64,000 bases of DNA from Parachlamydia sp. AcF125 (GCF_018342475.1 NZ_JAEMUD010000002.1:515734-579733); one strand, 5' to 3'. Positions 54,464 through 63,887 are shown, counted from the stretch's first letter. Notes: generated from the letters alone by a model not told the origin. A program made the numbers and translations.

Positions 54464-56082
54464 TCCCTATCAGATTTAAGCTGTACAATGGCATACACAA
54501 GCGCCCACCCGCTCCGCTGAACAGCGGCAAGCACTACGTCCCTATCGACTTTAAGCTGTACACTGGCATATTCAAGCGCCCACCCATTCTGCTGAACAGC
54601 GGCAAGTACTACGCCCCTGTCGTCTTTAAGATGCTCGCTGGCATATTCAAGCGCCACCCCATTCTGCTGAACAGCGGCAAGCACTACGTCTCTATCGGCT
54701 TTAAATTGCTCGCTGGCATACTCAAGCGCCAATCCATTCTGCTGAACAACAGCAAGGATGAAGTTTTTATCGGCTTTAAGCTGTTCGTTAGCATACTTGA
54801 ACCCCAGCACATCATGCTGAACAACAACAAGGATGAAGTCCCTATCGGCTTTAAGCTGTTCACTGGCATACTCAAGCGCCAATCCATTCTGCTGAACAGC
54901 GGCAAGCACTACGTCTCTATCGGCTTTAAACTGTTCACTGGCATACTCAAGCGCCAATCCATTCTGCTGAACAGAGGCAAGCACTACGTCTCTATCGGCT
55001 TTAAACTGTTCACTGGCATACTCAAGCACCAATCCATTCTGCTGAACAGCGGCAAGCACTACGTCTCTATCGCCTTTAAGCTGTTCACTGGCATACTCAA
55101 GCGCCAATCCATTCTGCTGAACAGCGGCAAGCACTATGTCTCTATCGCCTTTAAGTTGTTCACTGGCATACTCAAGCGCCAATCCATTCTGTTGAACAGC
55201 TGCAAGCACTATGTCTCTATCGGCTTTAAGCTGTACACTAGCATACTCAAGCGTCAATCCATTCTGCTGAACAGCGGCAAGTACTACGCCCCTATCGGCT
55301 TTAATTTGCTCGTAGGCATACTCAAGCGCCAGCCCATTATGCTGAACAACGACAAGGATAAAGTTTTTATCTGTTTTAAGCTGTTCGCTGGCATATGCAA
55401 ATGCCAGCCCGCTCCACTGAACAACGACAAGGATGAAGTTTTTATCGCCTTTAAGCTGTTCGCTGGCATACTTAAGCGCCCGCCCATTCTTCTTAACAGC
55501 GGCAAGCACTACTTTCTTATCATCTTTAAGCCGTTTGCTGGCATACTTAAGCGCCCGCCCATTCTTCTTAACAGCGGCAAGCACTACTTCTTTATCATCT
55601 TTAAGCCGTTTGCTGGCATATTTAAGCGCCCGCCCATTCTGCTGAACAGCGGCAAGCACTACTTCTTTATCAACTTCAAACCGTTTGCTGGCATACTTAA
55701 GCGCCCGCCCATTCTTTTTAATAGCGGCAAGCACTACTTCTTTATCATCTTTAAGCCGTTTGCTGGCATACTTAAGCGCCAATCCATTCTGCTGAACAGC
55801 GGCAAGTACTACACCCCTATTGTTATATTTCCTAGTAGCAAAATCATAAATTCCTACAATAATATTTCCTACAACAGGTATTAAAAGGACAATACAACGG
55901 GGCAAACTTTTTTGCTGTAAATGAGTATAGTAGCGGCTTTTCGAAATATCTGCTTTTTGCTTCAGGCGAAGAACAACGCATTTCTGGAATAAATCAATCA
56001 AATTAGTTATTACACTTACAATTGGAACGTAGTCAGATACTTTATCAGCTTTTATTAATAAATCAACGCTATTTGTTTTCAT
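54448..56082 (-). CDS. DUF4116 tandem-repeat protein with hydrophobic leader, C-terminus cut by IS relic
   Basis: 544 residues. Residues 1-85 (LIKADKVSDYVPIVSVITNL, then RCIVLLIPVVGNIIVGIYDF) are about two-thirds identical by eye to the start of the NACHT protein at 12021-17504 and contain one hydrophobic segment. From ~90 onward 18 complete copies of a 25-residue helical hairpin follow, consensus DRDVVLAAVQQNGLALEYAS then EQLKA; two copies make one Pfam DUF4116 unit. A 19th copy breaks off after DREFI at the junction with the transposase relic, so the natural C-terminus is probably lost. DUF4116 proteins occur in amoeba-associated chlamydiae and some protists; function unknown, solenoid protein binding likely. 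Confidence 0.85.
   Translation of the reverse strand: MKTNSVDLLIKADKVSDYVPIVSVITNLIDLFQKCVVLRLKQKADISKSRYYTHLQQKSLPRCIVLLIPVVGNIIVGIYDFATRKYNNRGVVLAAVQQNGLALKYASKRLKDDKEVVLAAIKKNGRALKYASKRFEVDKEVVLAAVQQNGRALKYASKRLKDDKEVVLAAVKKNGRALKYASKRLKDDKKVVLAAVKKNGRALKYASEQLKGDKNFILVVVQWSGLAFAYASEQLKTDKNFILVVVQHNGLALEYAYEQIKADRGVVLAAVQQNGLTLEYASVQLKADRDIVLAAVQQNGLALEYASEQLKGDRDIVLAAVQQNGLALEYASEQLKGDRDVVLAAVQQNGLVLEYASEQFKADRDVVLASVQQNGLALEYASEQFKADRDVVLAAVQQNGLALEYASEQLKADRDFILVVVQHDVLGFKYANEQLKADKNFILAVVQQNGLALEYASEQFKADRDVVLAAVQQNGVALEYASEHLKDDRGVVLAAVQQNGWALEYASVQLKVDRDVVLAAVQRSGWALVYAIVQLKSDREFINQ
54466..55830 (-). repeat. Tandem 75-bp coding repeats of the DUF4116 gene
   Basis: A CTGCTGAACAGCGGCAAGCA-like segment recurs at exact 75-bp steps (for example 54526 and 54601) through about 18 copies. 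Neighbouring copies, especially 54840-55200 and 55480-55740, are almost identical, showing recent expansion or gene conversion. The regular codon content also creates a long antisense open frame on the plus strand that should not be called a gene. Confidence 0.9.
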
Positions 56083-56598
56083 TTTAATTACCGTAATTTA
56101 CTCGCCTAATAAATTATTAGCAACAAACAACAGATTAAATATCAATAAAAAAAGAAAATCTTGTAACGATTTAGAATCAATATTGACATAATAAGAGTAA
56201 AATAAGGAGTGAGGAATTGTCTGTTACATCCCTCTTGGGGTAAGCTTAGAGGGTGGAGAAAAAAGTAAGCATAAACTAAGACACCAAGTTGAACTAATTC
56301 CAATATTTAAGCTATAGAGAACAGCTTTTTGCCCAATCATCAGGGTAAAGGTCCTGAAGTTTAGTGGCAGAATGGTCTAAAAGACGCTTCATTCAAAAAA
56401 ACTAAGCCTTTCAGACTATGCTTAAGCTGCCTTTACGTTAAATTAGGGCTCGATAAAATTTTCCCGACATAAGCTTACTCTTTATTTTCTCAATGAATTT
56501 ATCAATAATCGGAGGTTTTTTTGACGAATCAGCAATCGTTTTGCTGATAGTGCTTCTCATCAGGCGTAGTATCAAAATGCGGGAGAGCTTCTTTTTCA
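56083..56598. other. Intergenic region between the DUF4116 and phosphatase genes
   Basis: About 516 bp with no gene seen. ATCAGCAA (56528-56535) and TTGCTGAT (56540-56547) form a perfect 8-bp hairpin with a 4-base loop, 52 bp after the phosphatase stop; it lacks a T-run. The part next to 56083 is AT-rich and probably the DUF4116 promoter. Confidence 0.45.
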
Positions 56599-58032
56599 TC
56601 ATTCTTGTAGAATTTCTAAGGGAGTTGCAAAAATGGCTACCGTGTCTTTAATAAATTGATACTGCTCGAAGGTTTGCACAAGTTTTCCGCGAAACGTGCG
56701 CATGCGCATAATCCTCTCTGGAAAATTTACATAAATTTCCTTTAGGCTTTTCCCTTGATGGATTTTTTCATTAATCTCTGTACATAAACTATGAATGGCA
56801 ATAAAAGTTCCGGTACGGCCTACGCCTGCACTACAGTGACATAAAAGAGGGCCCTCGATATGCTTCTCGAAAACCTTTTTCAAAAAAACTTCAAAAATCG
56901 CATCATCAGGCGCTTCAAAATCAGGCCAATTGATATAATGCAATTGGGTTACACGTCTGATCTCTTTGCCTTCTTTTGAAAACACAAAAGTTCGCTCCAC
57001 AATTTGTTCAGTTTTACACCGGTGAGTCGCTATAAGAGAAACTTCGTAGCCATTATCTAATCTCATCGGAAACAGCTGACTTTCCCAATACCTGGTAGTT
57101 TTTCTTAATTTCTCGTTTTTTGATTCTTTTATACAATTAACTAAACAGACTACCACTTGCACACCCTCTTGAATAAGAAGAGTAAAGAAATCGGGAATTG
57201 TTTCTTGGATCGGCTCTTGGGTAGAGATGTAGGTTTTTTTACCCAACTCAATTAAGCTGGCGTTAATATAATGCGTGCCATCTGAATTGCCAAAGAAATT
57301 TTGATTATAAGGAAGAATGTTAGAATAGCGGTTTTTTCTCATACAAATAGGCCTCTGAGATAGATCGCAGACATATCCCTTCTTCTCTGTTAATTCATTT
57401 TCGACAAGTTGATCGAGTGCCATCCATTCTTCTTCTACTGGTGCTATCGGTTGGACAATAAGCTGCTCTAAAGAAATATCAAATTTTGACAAAAGGGTTT
57501 TAGAGGAAGAACTAAATTTCTGAATGGCTTGGATCCCTTTTTCCGCAGCCTCTGCTGAAGAACCGAGAAGATTAGAAATAAAAAGGCTTCCGTGCAGAAT
57601 TTCGTCTAAATCTTTATAAAGAGGGGATGAGGATAAAGGCTTCTGTGTGCCAATTGATAAAAAGGTTTGAGCAAAGCGAGAGATTTTAGCTAGGCTTTCC
57701 GCTTCTTCAGATGAAAGATAAGGCTCAGGCCCCGGTTTATAATGCGCTCCAAACATTAGCTTCTCTATCAGCCTTTTGTTCTCTTTCATTTCCGCTGAAA
57801 TGGGTCCTAAACCTTTTTCACAAGATTGGAAAGCATCGATGACTTTTTTTTGGTTAATCCATCCCTTTCCTCTGCACCAATAGATAAGGCGATAAATTCC
57901 CCTCACAATCCATAAGGCGTGAAGATTTACACATTGAGAGGCCTGTCTTAAGGTGAATTTCCTGTCAGCTATTTCAAATTCTAATAACTGGGTATAAATA
58001 GACTTAAAACGTGAAGAGATCTCATTATTCAT
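56599..58032 (-). CDS. Eukaryote-like protein tyrosine phosphatase, candidate effector
   Basis: 477 residues from ATG 58032, chosen because GGGGGAT lies just upstream; an earlier in-frame ATG at 58056 is possible. Residues 1-190 are a helical region of unknown role. The classical PTP domain follows: YINASLIELGKKTYISTQEP (substrate loop and Q-like strand), the WPD loop HYINWPDFEAPDD, and the P-loop CHCSAGVGRTGTF with Cys400 and the Arg intact. A Q-loop-like FEQYQFI closes it. Full catalytic residues predict dephosphorylation of phosphotyrosine, which has few bacterial targets, so delivery to the amoeba host is likely. A 45-codon relic of a second copy lies at 53492-53626. Confidence 0.92.
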   Translation of the reverse strand: MNNEISSRFKSIYTQLLEFEIADRKFTLRQASQCVNLHALWIVRGIYRLIYWCRGKGWINQKKVIDAFQSCEKGLGPISAEMKENKRLIEKLMFGAHYKPGPEPYLSSEEAESLAKISRFAQTFLSIGTQKPLSSSPLYKDLDEILHGSLFISNLLGSSAEAAEKGIQAIQKFSSSSKTLLSKFDISLEQLIVQPIAPVEEEWMALDQLVENELTEKKGYVCDLSQRPICMRKNRYSNILPYNQNFFGNSDGTHYINASLIELGKKTYISTQEPIQETIPDFFTLLIQEGVQVVVCLVNCIKESKNEKLRKTTRYWESQLFPMRLDNGYEVSLIATHRCKTEQIVERTFVFSKEGKEIRRVTQLHYINWPDFEAPDDAIFEVFLKKVFEKHIEGPLLCHCSAGVGRTGTFIAIHSLCTEINEKIHQGKSLKEIYVNFPERIMRMRTFRGKLVQTFEQYQFIKDTVAIFATPLEILQE

Positions 58033-58145
58033 ATGGCATCCCCCGTGTAAATGCATGAGTGGTCACCATACACCCTTCATATCCTCCACTGCAATACAAA
58101 TTTAATAGCAGCCGACAAGCTTAAACTGTTAAAGTTGATGGGAGC

Positions 58146-58574
58146 TTATCTTTTTAACAGAAATTTTAGCGCATCTTGTTTCATTCTCAAATGGATGCTG
58201 TACAACCCATTTGCTCGGTTGGGTGTCAAGCTGGCACTGATTCCTAGCACTTCCAGATAATCTGGAGGACATTTTAAGATGGTCTCAGGAGTTTCTCCAC
58301 TATAAGCTTGAATTAAAATAGCCGCTAATCCAGAAGATATTAAAGCGTCGGACTCTGCTTCAAAATAAACTTTTCCTTCTTCCATGTAAGAATGTAAATA
58401 CATGGTGCTTTGGCAACCTTTAACCTTGTTTTCAGGAATTTTTAAAGCTTCTAGGAGGCGAGGCAAGCCTCTTCCTAACTCAATAATTTTTTGGTATTTT
58501 TTCTCCTCTGTCAAGCATGCTTTGAAAATTTCTTTTAGCGTATTTTGTTTTTCTAGACATGATACAAACATCAT
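58146..58574 (-). CDS. sufE: SufE-family Fe-S assembly sulfur acceptor
   Basis: 142 residues, typical SufE length. The acceptor cysteine is Cys54 in KVKGCQSTMYL, the family's GC(Q/V)S motif. Other typical parts are YQKIIELGRGLPRLLEALKI and SDALISSGLAAILIQAYSGE. SufE accepts persulfide sulfur from the SufS desulfurase and passes it to the SufBCD scaffold in the cytoplasm. Other suf genes are not in the window. Two adjacent ATGs begin the frame; either can serve. It is isolated between the phosphatase and the carboxypeptidase genes. Confidence 0.92.
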   Translation of the reverse strand: MMFVSCLEKQNTLKEIFKACLTEEKKYQKIIELGRGLPRLLEALKIPENKVKGCQSTMYLHSYMEEGKVYFEAESDALISSGLAAILIQAYSGETPETILKCPPDYLEVLGISASLTPNRANGLYSIHLRMKQDALKFLLKR

Positions 58575-58637
58575 TTAACCTTTATTGCCCTCAAGCTTTG
58601 TTTAATAAGCATCGGATGCTTTTTGCTAAATTCGCCC

Positions 58638-60104
58638 TTAGTTTTTTCTCGCGAAACGCTTTTTTATTTGCTCAGATAATTTGATTTGCGCGGGTGTTTC
58701 TAAGTAAATCATATGCCCTGAATCATAAAAGTGCGTTTGAATATTATCCTTCAAAGTTTGTTCTAAGCCTAAATGGTTTACGACATAATGAACACTAAAA
58801 TAAGGGATTGCCAAATCATAGCACCCGGCGGCAATCAAAACTTGCAAACCTCGATTTTGACTTAAGATCCTCGCCAGGGTTGAAGATAAATTGAGATAAC
58901 GATTGGAAGCCCCACTATACTCCCACGGATGGACTTTCCCTAATATCTCATATTTCAGGTCGTTTTTCCAATTTAGGTCTTGAAAAAAGTATTGATTTAA
59001 AGCCGCAGCAAATTTACCACCTATCATTTTTTCGCCAGGATCAGCTTCACAATTCGTATAATAAGGCTCTCTTTCTATTCCCATTAAACGGCAATCAAAA
59101 CGACCTATCGATCGATGTTCCTTTCTAAAAAGTTCTTTTCTGAATTGGTGGGGAGCAATCCTTAAGCGATTTAATAAGATGTAATCCCTATTCAATCCTG
59201 TATAATAAGCGATTTTATCGGCGATTTGTTGTTTACCTTTTTCGTCCAAGTAATCCCCTTGCAAAAGGGCATGTCCGTAGTCGTTTAAAACAAAAGCTTC
59301 CACCTCTTCTAAAACTTTTTGCAACGGGCGGTTTAACAATTGCCTTGGAAGCTTCTGGTGGTACCAAGCTGCCGCCGTATAAGAGGGCAAGTATAAAAGG
59401 CTAGGCAAATCATTTCCATCGCCGAACCCATAGATTGTCTGATAATCAATCACAGGTGAAATTAAAACAAGTCCCTCCAGCTCTATTCGATGCTGATTGG
59501 CTAATTCTTCCACCATGCCTATGGCACGCGCGGCGCCATAGCTCTCCCCAATTAATATCTTGGGTGAACCCCATCGGTTGAATCGAGTCACATAAAGTCT
59601 GATAAACTCAGACATCGCTTTGATATCCGCCTCATAGGCGTGAAAAGATTTAGGATCTTCTCCTTCTGCGCATGTGCTAAAACCACTTGACACAGGGTCG
59701 ATAAAAACTAAATCCATTTGATCCAAAAGAGAGTGGGGATTCTGCTCTAAAGAATGCTTGGGGAGATTAGAGAATAGGTCGTCAAAAACGAGGCGCTTGG
59801 GACCAAATGCACCTAGATGGAGCCAAACAGAAGAAGAACCTGGCCCCCCATTAAAACAAAAAGCAATGGGTCGCGCAGGATTATTCCCATCTGTGCGGGT
59901 ATAAGCAATATAAGACAAGAAAGCCTTCGGTTTTTTGTTTTCGCCTTCAACCGCTAAGGTTCCCAGCTGAGCGGTGTAGGGAATAGATTTATCCGCTAAA
60001 AGCAGGGTATGCTTAGTCTCGGTAGTTAAATTTTTAGCTTCACTTTCTATACCATAAACCGCAGAAAGTAAGCAAAAGAGCCCCATAAAAATCAAGTGTG
60101 TCAT
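58638..60104 (-). CDS. Exported S10 serine carboxypeptidase
   Basis: 488 residues with AAGGA before ATG 60104. THLIFMGLFCLLSAVYG is a Sec signal peptide. The S10 signatures are intact: FNGGPGSSSVWLHLGAFGP (oxyanion hole), GESYGAARA with nucleophile Ser188, AAGCYDLAIPYFS with Asp430, and YDSGHMIYLE with His464. S10 enzymes remove C-terminal residues from peptides at acidic pH and are common in eukaryotic lysosomes but limited in bacteria. An exported enzyme could help digest host peptides in the vacuole for uptake, fitting an intracellular organism that depends on host amino acids. Confidence 0.93.
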   Translation of the reverse strand: MTHLIFMGLFCLLSAVYGIESEAKNLTTETKHTLLLADKSIPYTAQLGTLAVEGENKKPKAFLSYIAYTRTDGNNPARPIAFCFNGGPGSSSVWLHLGAFGPKRLVFDDLFSNLPKHSLEQNPHSLLDQMDLVFIDPVSSGFSTCAEGEDPKSFHAYEADIKAMSEFIRLYVTRFNRWGSPKILIGESYGAARAIGMVEELANQHRIELEGLVLISPVIDYQTIYGFGDGNDLPSLLYLPSYTAAAWYHQKLPRQLLNRPLQKVLEEVEAFVLNDYGHALLQGDYLDEKGKQQIADKIAYYTGLNRDYILLNRLRIAPHQFRKELFRKEHRSIGRFDCRLMGIEREPYYTNCEADPGEKMIGGKFAAALNQYFFQDLNWKNDLKYEILGKVHPWEYSGASNRYLNLSSTLARILSQNRGLQVLIAAGCYDLAIPYFSVHYVVNHLGLEQTLKDNIQTHFYDSGHMIYLETPAQIKLSEQIKKRFARKN

Positions 60105-60300
60105 GATTTCCTTCCATAAAAAAGCGTGATGAAAATAAGTTTAAAGCGAAGGGGATTTAGCGTCTATCTTTGATTAGCTCTGCCGAATAGATGGGCACCC
60201 CAGGACAAGAAAGGATAGGGAAATAGAGCTTTCAGAGTCTTAACTTGCCTATATGCTTTTGAACAATGAGACTCCGCTCCCCCTAATTGATTAGAGAAGT

Positions 60301-60576
60301 TTAATTCATCCATTCATTTATTTTTTCAATTAAGGCTTCATAATCCATCCCTTCAATTTGAATCAATTTATGCCGGCTCGTTTCCCCTTGAATAATTTGA
60401 ATGTGTTGCTGTCTTATTCCTAAAAATTTTGACAAGAATTTGATGACAGCCTCATTCGCCTTTCCCTTCTCTGGCGCCGCAGAAATATGAAGTTTTAGCT
60501 TATGATTTTCCCAGCCTGCTATCCCCTTTTTTGAGGAATTTGGAATCACTTTAATGGAAAGGGTTGTTTTCAACAT
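60301..60576 (-). CDS. DUF167 (YggU) family protein
   Basis: 91 residues, the usual DUF167 size. The signature SIKVIPNSSKKGIAGW, LKLHISAAPEKGKANEAVIK and the basic IIQGETSRHKLIQIEG are all present. The fold is a small alpha/beta domain of unknown function, often near RNA- or cell-division-related genes. It stands alone here. No leader or membrane segment. Confidence 0.92.
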   Translation of the reverse strand: MLKTTLSIKVIPNSSKKGIAGWENHKLKLHISAAPEKGKANEAVIKFLSKFLGIRQQHIQIIQGETSRHKLIQIEGMDYEALIEKINEWMN

Positions 60577-60681
60577 AGGCTTGTGCTTATTTAATTTATA
60601 ATGGATTTAAATTTTACGAAACGCATTTACTAGAAAATAACTTGAAATCAACTAGTTTAAGAAGTCCTGTTAAATACACTT

Positions 60682-62235
60682 TTAACGGTTTTCGCTGCTT
60701 TCTTCCTTTGCTTGCCCTTTGGTAATTTCCCAAAAATGCAACAAATGATTGCGTAGTGTTTTAGTTTTTAAAATTGCAAATTTTGATTTTTTAATATATT
60801 CAGGCTGTGAATAAAAACTTAAAATTTTCTGAAATTGTTGCATGGTATGTGTTGCATCGCCACATTGAATCTGCATAAAGTTTGAATCTAAAATAAAGCC
60901 TTTATTTTCGTCTAACTTAATGTAGTTAATTGCATGCCCCTTAGTCTCGCTGCTGTAAAAAGTCACCAAATAAATTCCCGGCCTTAATTTCGAAATGTTT
61001 TGGAGATAAGATCCATTATTTGCATGCGCGGAGCAATGTCCCATCACTTTTTGCACCGATTTTATATCTAAATCACGCGCACGCGCTATCGCTTGAAGGC
61101 GAACATGGTCAAAATGATGTCTCATGATGAGCAGAAGTGCCGATCTGATGAAGGGATTAGATAATTGACACAATGCGGGGATTAAATTTCTACCATTAAT
61201 TTTACAGGTTTCTTTGGATGCTTGCGGCATCAGCGCTTGTTTATATTCTAGAAAAGACACTACCCAGTTAAGCTGATTTATCTCCTCCGCTCTCCCTCTA
61301 ATCAAAACTGATTGATTGGCTTTTGGTTCTCTTACAGCATCCCGATATTTTTCATTAATTTTATGCAAAGCTGCTCGGTGGAATTCAGATGGATTTTTCA
61401 CTGCCCAGGAATCCTTATAATTTTCATCAGGTCTTAACCATTTCGATTCAAATTTTTCTTGTCCTTTGCATAACCGAATTTCTTCATTTATAAGGTCTTT
61501 TATATAAGAGTTTTTTAATACCAATCTACGCCCGCTAGGAGAAGCTGGATCTGCTAAACTTAAATGGGGATCGAGTAGGCACAATATACACCGAACAACA
61601 AAAAAACTTGTTTTAAAATAAGGGTAATTGACTCCGCTGGCAGATATTTCCTGTAGATCGTTTAATATATTTAGGAAAAAAGCTGAATATTCCTTTTCGT
61701 AACTAGCTTGGCTATAAACAGCCTGATTGGCCACCGCTTCAGCCGATCCTCCCTTTCGATGACTTTTAACAATCTTTTCTATACTTTCGTTTTTAATTAA
61801 ATACCTTTGAGCTGTATCTAAACTGATCCCCATACAAATTCCTTCCAGAGGAATGTCGAAATTTTTAGAAGGATCAATTCTAATGCTTTTATCCTCTCTA
61901 CATTTTTCGATTAAATTTACACAGGCTCGATAATCTTTTTTATTTACAACCACTGACGGCCTTGCGACATTATAGGCCCCTCCCATGAAATCTTTCCCAA
62001 AGTACCGCTTAATTTTATTTTCTCCTAAGCTTAGATCAAGTTGCACAATTTTTATTTTAAATAATTTTGATTGGTTTCCTTTCGTCATTTTGTGGGCAAG
62101 AGTATAGGCAATTTTTAAAAAGTAGGGTTTTATGTTTTTTAATTTTGTAATCAAAAAGCCTTTAAGTTTTCCAAAAAAGTTGGAACAGCGGTGCACAAGA
62201 GGAAAAGGGGCAGAGTGAAAAGGATTTACATTCAT
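60682..62235 (-). CDS. Candidate effector with YopT/C58-like Cys-His-Asp arrangement
   Basis: 517 residues from ATG 62235; a TTG eight codons earlier is possible but lacks a ribosome site. I recognise no family by full-length similarity. Three segments resemble the papain-like C58 (YopT/AvrPphB) triad: LEGICMGISLDTAQRYL with Cys134, KGHAINYIKLD with His434, and FILDSNFMQIQ with Asp450 plus the D-x-N pattern. The His-Asp spacing of 16 equals that of YopT (His258, Asp274); the Cys-His distance is much longer, with a ~200-residue helical insert. The N-terminal ~60 residues are basic. If active it would be a cysteine protease acting in the host. Confidence 0.6.
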   Translation of the reverse strand: MNVNPFHSAPFPLVHRCSNFFGKLKGFLITKLKNIKPYFLKIAYTLAHKMTKGNQSKLFKIKIVQLDLSLGENKIKRYFGKDFMGGAYNVARPSVVVNKKDYRACVNLIEKCREDKSIRIDPSKNFDIPLEGICMGISLDTAQRYLIKNESIEKIVKSHRKGGSAEAVANQAVYSQASYEKEYSAFFLNILNDLQEISASGVNYPYFKTSFFVVRCILCLLDPHLSLADPASPSGRRLVLKNSYIKDLINEEIRLCKGQEKFESKWLRPDENYKDSWAVKNPSEFHRAALHKINEKYRDAVREPKANQSVLIRGRAEEINQLNWVVSFLEYKQALMPQASKETCKINGRNLIPALCQLSNPFIRSALLLIMRHHFDHVRLQAIARARDLDIKSVQKVMGHCSAHANNGSYLQNISKLRPGIYLVTFYSSETKGHAINYIKLDENKGFILDSNFMQIQCGDATHTMQQFQKILSFYSQPEYIKKSKFAILKTKTLRNHLLHFWEITKGQAKEESSENR

Positions 62236-62485
62236 TTTTGGCTCTCTAATAAAGATCAATTAAAAATATTAAAAATAATATTATATTTATTTCCCACAAA
62301 ATTGTCAAAGAAACTTTTACGAGGAGTTAAGCTATTGCTTCCCTAAGTTAAAAAAATAAAGCAACTCCGTTTGATTTAACACTTGGAAAATTTTTAGGTC
62401 TTGTGATAAAGGTTTTTCCCTAGAAAACTTTGCAAACACTTTCATAAAAATACACCTCATCTTTACGCGTTTACTAGGAATTAAA

Positions 62486-63655
62486 ATGCTAGCGCTTACC
62501 ACAGAAAATGAATTCATACAAATCCCCTTCGCAAACTTAAAGATGCCCTCATACAGAGCATATGGGTTACGAAGAGCAGTCAATGCTTGGCCTCGTCCAA
62601 TCAACGCGATCGTGACTACATTCATCCTGGACCAACCTTGGACAGTAGGAACCGAGGCTCTTGTAAGCATATGTATAAATATGGCTAAGATCGGTTATGA
62701 GCAGTTAAATACATCCGAAGATTCTAGCCCTAGTCATCGCATAAGACTTAAAGATAGAAAAATTGAATTTTTAGATCTAACTCCTGAGATTCTTGATTCA
62801 ATTTTTCATCTACTTGCTTTGGCAGATAGGCGTGCTCTAGCCTGCTGCTGCAAAGCGATGAACGCCACATTTAAAGAAGGGCTTTTACACAATTTAACAG
62901 AGGCTGAGATCAGCAGCGCTGCATTCGATCATGTGAGAAAAAAATTTCACGCCTCTGCTTTGATTGGTCAAAGGATAGCGCAAAACAAACGAATCCTATT
63001 ATTGAATAAATGCTTGTCTACTTTAGGGCCAATCATCAAGACATTTCTAAAACACCTGGGTTTCAGTGGAGGAAGTGTAGCTTCCTTTTTGATTAGAAAA
63101 TATTTGCCTGCTATCACACAAGGTGACGTCAACGCATATAATGCAAAGCTGCCTATCCGTATGCCTTACAACTGTTGCGGCATACAAGGCACTTACACCA
63201 TCACTAAGCCCACTACCCTAGAAAAGTGGGAGAAAGTTAGAACCCTCTCTTCTGCCATCGCCGCCTTAATCCAATTAGGCTGGATCCTTAAAGATTGTTA
63301 TTCGGGTATACGCTTTCTTGCCAAAAGAGGATGGCAGGTCAAAGATAAAGAGGTTTTAGAACTATTGCACTATCCAAAAGCTCTTGCTAAGGATCGAATT
63401 TTGAAACAATTTACCATTCGGCAAACCGGCCGCGTTCCTTTATTCCCCTGCGTGTCGAGTGCCGGATTGCGAATTGACTATTTTGACCAAGCAAGAGAGG
63501 ATTGGAAAACTTTCAGCGAGAAGAAAACTGAATTGCAGTTTGACATTTCGGCTTTTATAACTATTCAAAAAAGAATAGCCCAATTAATTGAAGAGGGTAG
63601 CCTAACTCCCGAAAATATTCTTCACTTCAATGCTTCTTGGATGGAAAGACCATAG
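62486..63655 (+). CDS. F-box-like domain protein, candidate ubiquitin-ligase-related effector
   Basis: 389 residues. Residues ~98-135 (LTPEILDSIFHLLALADRRA, then LACCCKAMNATFKEGLL) fit the F-box pattern LP.EIL..IF.YL...DL.....VCK.W. The N-terminal ~95 residues have no recognised fold; the C-terminal ~250 are alpha/beta with many Cys and basic residues (MPYNCCGIQGTYTITKPTTL) and are not LRR or WD40 repeats. F-box proteins recruit substrates to host SCF ubiquitin ligases through Skp1, and such families are expanded in amoeba-associated chlamydiae. It is divergent from the YopT-like gene, sharing the AT-rich 62260-62485 region as promoter. Confidence 0.75.
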   Translation: MLALTTENEFIQIPFANLKMPSYRAYGLRRAVNAWPRPINAIVTTFILDQPWTVGTEALVSICINMAKIGYEQLNTSEDSSPSHRIRLKDRKIEFLDLTPEILDSIFHLLALADRRALACCCKAMNATFKEGLLHNLTEAEISSAAFDHVRKKFHASALIGQRIAQNKRILLLNKCLSTLGPIIKTFLKHLGFSGGSVASFLIRKYLPAITQGDVNAYNAKLPIRMPYNCCGIQGTYTITKPTTLEKWEKVRTLSSAIAALIQLGWILKDCYSGIRFLAKRGWQVKDKEVLELLHYPKALAKDRILKQFTIRQTGRVPLFPCVSSAGLRIDYFDQAREDWKTFSEKKTELQFDISAFITIQKRIAQLIEEGSLTPENILHFNASWMERP

Positions 63656-63887
63656 GTAAGAGGAGCTTTCAGCAAAATGGCCCTCCCATAAAGTTGGAAC
63701 TCTCTGGTTTTAAGGACAAAGCTCGGGCCGCTTTCGCCTTAGTCTGCGTATGGTTTACTTAGCTCAAAAGAATGAATAACTGTTTGGCTTTATTTTGGGC
63801 ACATATCAAGATTTTTACAGAAAGCTTGATAAGGATTGCCTGCTAGTAGAACAGCTGAAAAATAACTTTATAAAATTATAATAAAAA

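Noticed and set aside
54466..55830. 75-bp tandem repeats as a CRISPR array
   Set aside because: Units are contiguous without spacers and encode an unbroken protein.
54415..55884. 489-codon plus-strand frame with repeated FKLFTGILKRQSILLNSGK-type units
   Set aside because: It is the antisense shadow of the 75-bp DUF4116 repeats; it lacks a ribosome site and its regular pattern follows from the coding repeats of the other strand.
62332..62670. 112-codon minus-strand frame
   Set aside because: It is antisense to the start of the F-box gene, which has the better start and domain evidence.
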